Source: Rhodospirillum sp. UBA1311
Lineage (GTDB): Bacteria > Pseudomonadota > Alphaproteobacteria > Rhodospirillales > Rhodospirillaceae
Assembly: GCA_002307145.1 (NCBI GenBank)
Contig: DBTR01000014.1
Span: 13,368-29,002, forward strand
Reading direction: 5' to 3'
Length of the DNA stretch: 15,635 nucleotides
Below the pieces are notes generated by a model, which was given only the letters and a program-made list of their open reading frames with translations, was not told where the DNA came from and ran no database searches. The translations under genes were made by a program, and so were the position numbers. Shown here piece by piece: positions 15,255 to 15,635 of this stretch. Numbering within the stretch: the stretch's first letter is position 1; each line of letters starts with the position of its first letter.

Positions 15255-15359
15255 CGATCCGACGTGCCGATCGGAGTCGCCACTCGCCCACCGGACCCGG
15301 TGGTTTCGCACGTCCTGCGCACTTCCAACCCGACCGTATTAAAAAATCGGAGGAATACC

Positions 15360-15635
15360 ATGCCGCTGTGTGGCCAGGACACACTCAAGACCCGTAAAAC
15401 CCTCACCGTCGAGGGTAAATCCTACGACTACTTCAGCATTCCGGCCGCCGAAGCGGCGGGCCTGCAAGGTCTCTCGCGCCTGCCGTTCTCGTTGAAGGTC
15501 CTGCTCGAAAACCTGCTGCGCTACGAAGACGGCAAGACCGTCACCGTGGCCGACGTCAAGGCGATGGTGACGTGGCTCGAAGCCCGCACCTCGGAACAGG
15601 AAATCGCCTACCGCCCGGCGCGCGTGCTGATGCAG
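15360..15635 (+). CDS. acnA: Aconitate hydratase AcnA, N-terminal part (3' end outside window)
   Basis: The first 92 codons of the TCA-cycle 4Fe-4S aconitase that converts citrate to isocitrate. The N-terminus reads MPLCGQDTLKTRKTLTVEGKSYDYFSIP, then SRLPFSLKVLLENLLRYEDG and EIAYRPARVLMQ, which is the standard start of the AcnA/IRP-like family. The catalytic and cluster residues lie beyond the window. The start is clear: GGAGGA at 15349-15354 is 5 bases before the ATG. The leader from the upstream terminator to the start is 162 bp and contains several inverted repeats, so regulation at the RNA or DNA level is possible. Confidence 0.96.
   Translation, partial: MPLCGQDTLKTRKTLTVEGKSYDYFSIPAAEAAGLQGLSRLPFSLKVLLENLLRYEDGKTVTVADVKAMVTWLEARTSEQEIAYRPARVLMQ

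Larger units (their letters stand above)
14925..15359. other. Intergenic region between the divergent antiporter and acnA genes
   Basis: This 435-bp region has no credible protein gene. It should hold the antiporter promoter (minus strand) and the acnA promoter (plus strand); neither stands out clearly. It contains several inverted repeats: 15024-15039 (GCCCG/CGGGC), the structured block 15072-15197 listed separately, GTCCTA/TAGGAC at 15223-15254, CCGATC/GATCGG at 15254-15274, and CCACCG/CGGTGG at 15288-15303. A short + strand frame at 15041-15229 runs across the terminator and looks non-coding. Confidence 0.7.

Noticed and set aside
14925..15311. N-terminal extension of the antiporter to 15311
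   Set aside because: The extra 129 residues are Arg/Gly/Pro-rich with no membrane or signal character, and cross the hairpins and the orphan terminator region. The family starts near the first membrane helix after 14924.

Overview
The window is a GC-rich (roughly 65-72%), densely packed bacterial chromosome segment. Gene content and protein sequences (FdhF, NikR, NikMQO, System I Ccm proteins, AcnA) point to a proteobacterium. The aconitase N-terminus and the pairing of ccm genes with acnA favour an alphaproteobacterium, perhaps Rhodospirillales-like; that placement is inference. No tRNA, rRNA, CRISPR array, insertion sequence or phage gene was seen.

Left part (1-6386) looks like a formate/nickel module. 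It holds the 3' end of fdhF (formate dehydrogenase H type) followed by hypA (nickel insertion into [NiFe]-hydrogenase), both on +. A LysR-type regulator (+) comes next and converges on fdhD (-), the sulfurtransferase needed to activate formate dehydrogenases. A compact minus-strand operon nikMN-nikQ-nikO-nikR encodes an ECF-type nickel importer and its nickel-sensing repressor. A perfect 8-bp inverted repeat, GGTGTGAA-N13-TTCACACC, overlaps a good sigma-70 -10 element in front of nikM and is the likely NikR operator. Together these genes could supply nickel and mature molybdenum cofactor to a formate hydrogenlyase whose other genes would lie left of the window.

Middle part (6421-13228) is a minus-strand run. 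A complete System I cytochrome c maturation operon, ccmA-B-C-D-E-F-G-H, has almost every junction overlapping by 4 bp (ATGA or GTGA); its last gene is a CcmH-CcmI fusion. A cytochrome b561-like membrane protein with an unusual cysteine-rich tail follows, and a strong rho-independent terminator (6421-6462) closes the run just before the nik promoter.

Right part (13251-15635) carries a CPA1-type sodium/proton antiporter (-), a 435-bp intergenic region, and the start of acnA (+, cut by the window end). The intergenic region contains consecutive predicted RNA hairpins ending in a textbook + strand terminator with no gene in front of it. This is a candidate small RNA or attenuated leader and the best candidate for something undescribed here. 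The other points most worth a second look are the composition break inside fdhF, the histidine-rich tail of NikR and the cysteine-rich tail of the b561 protein.
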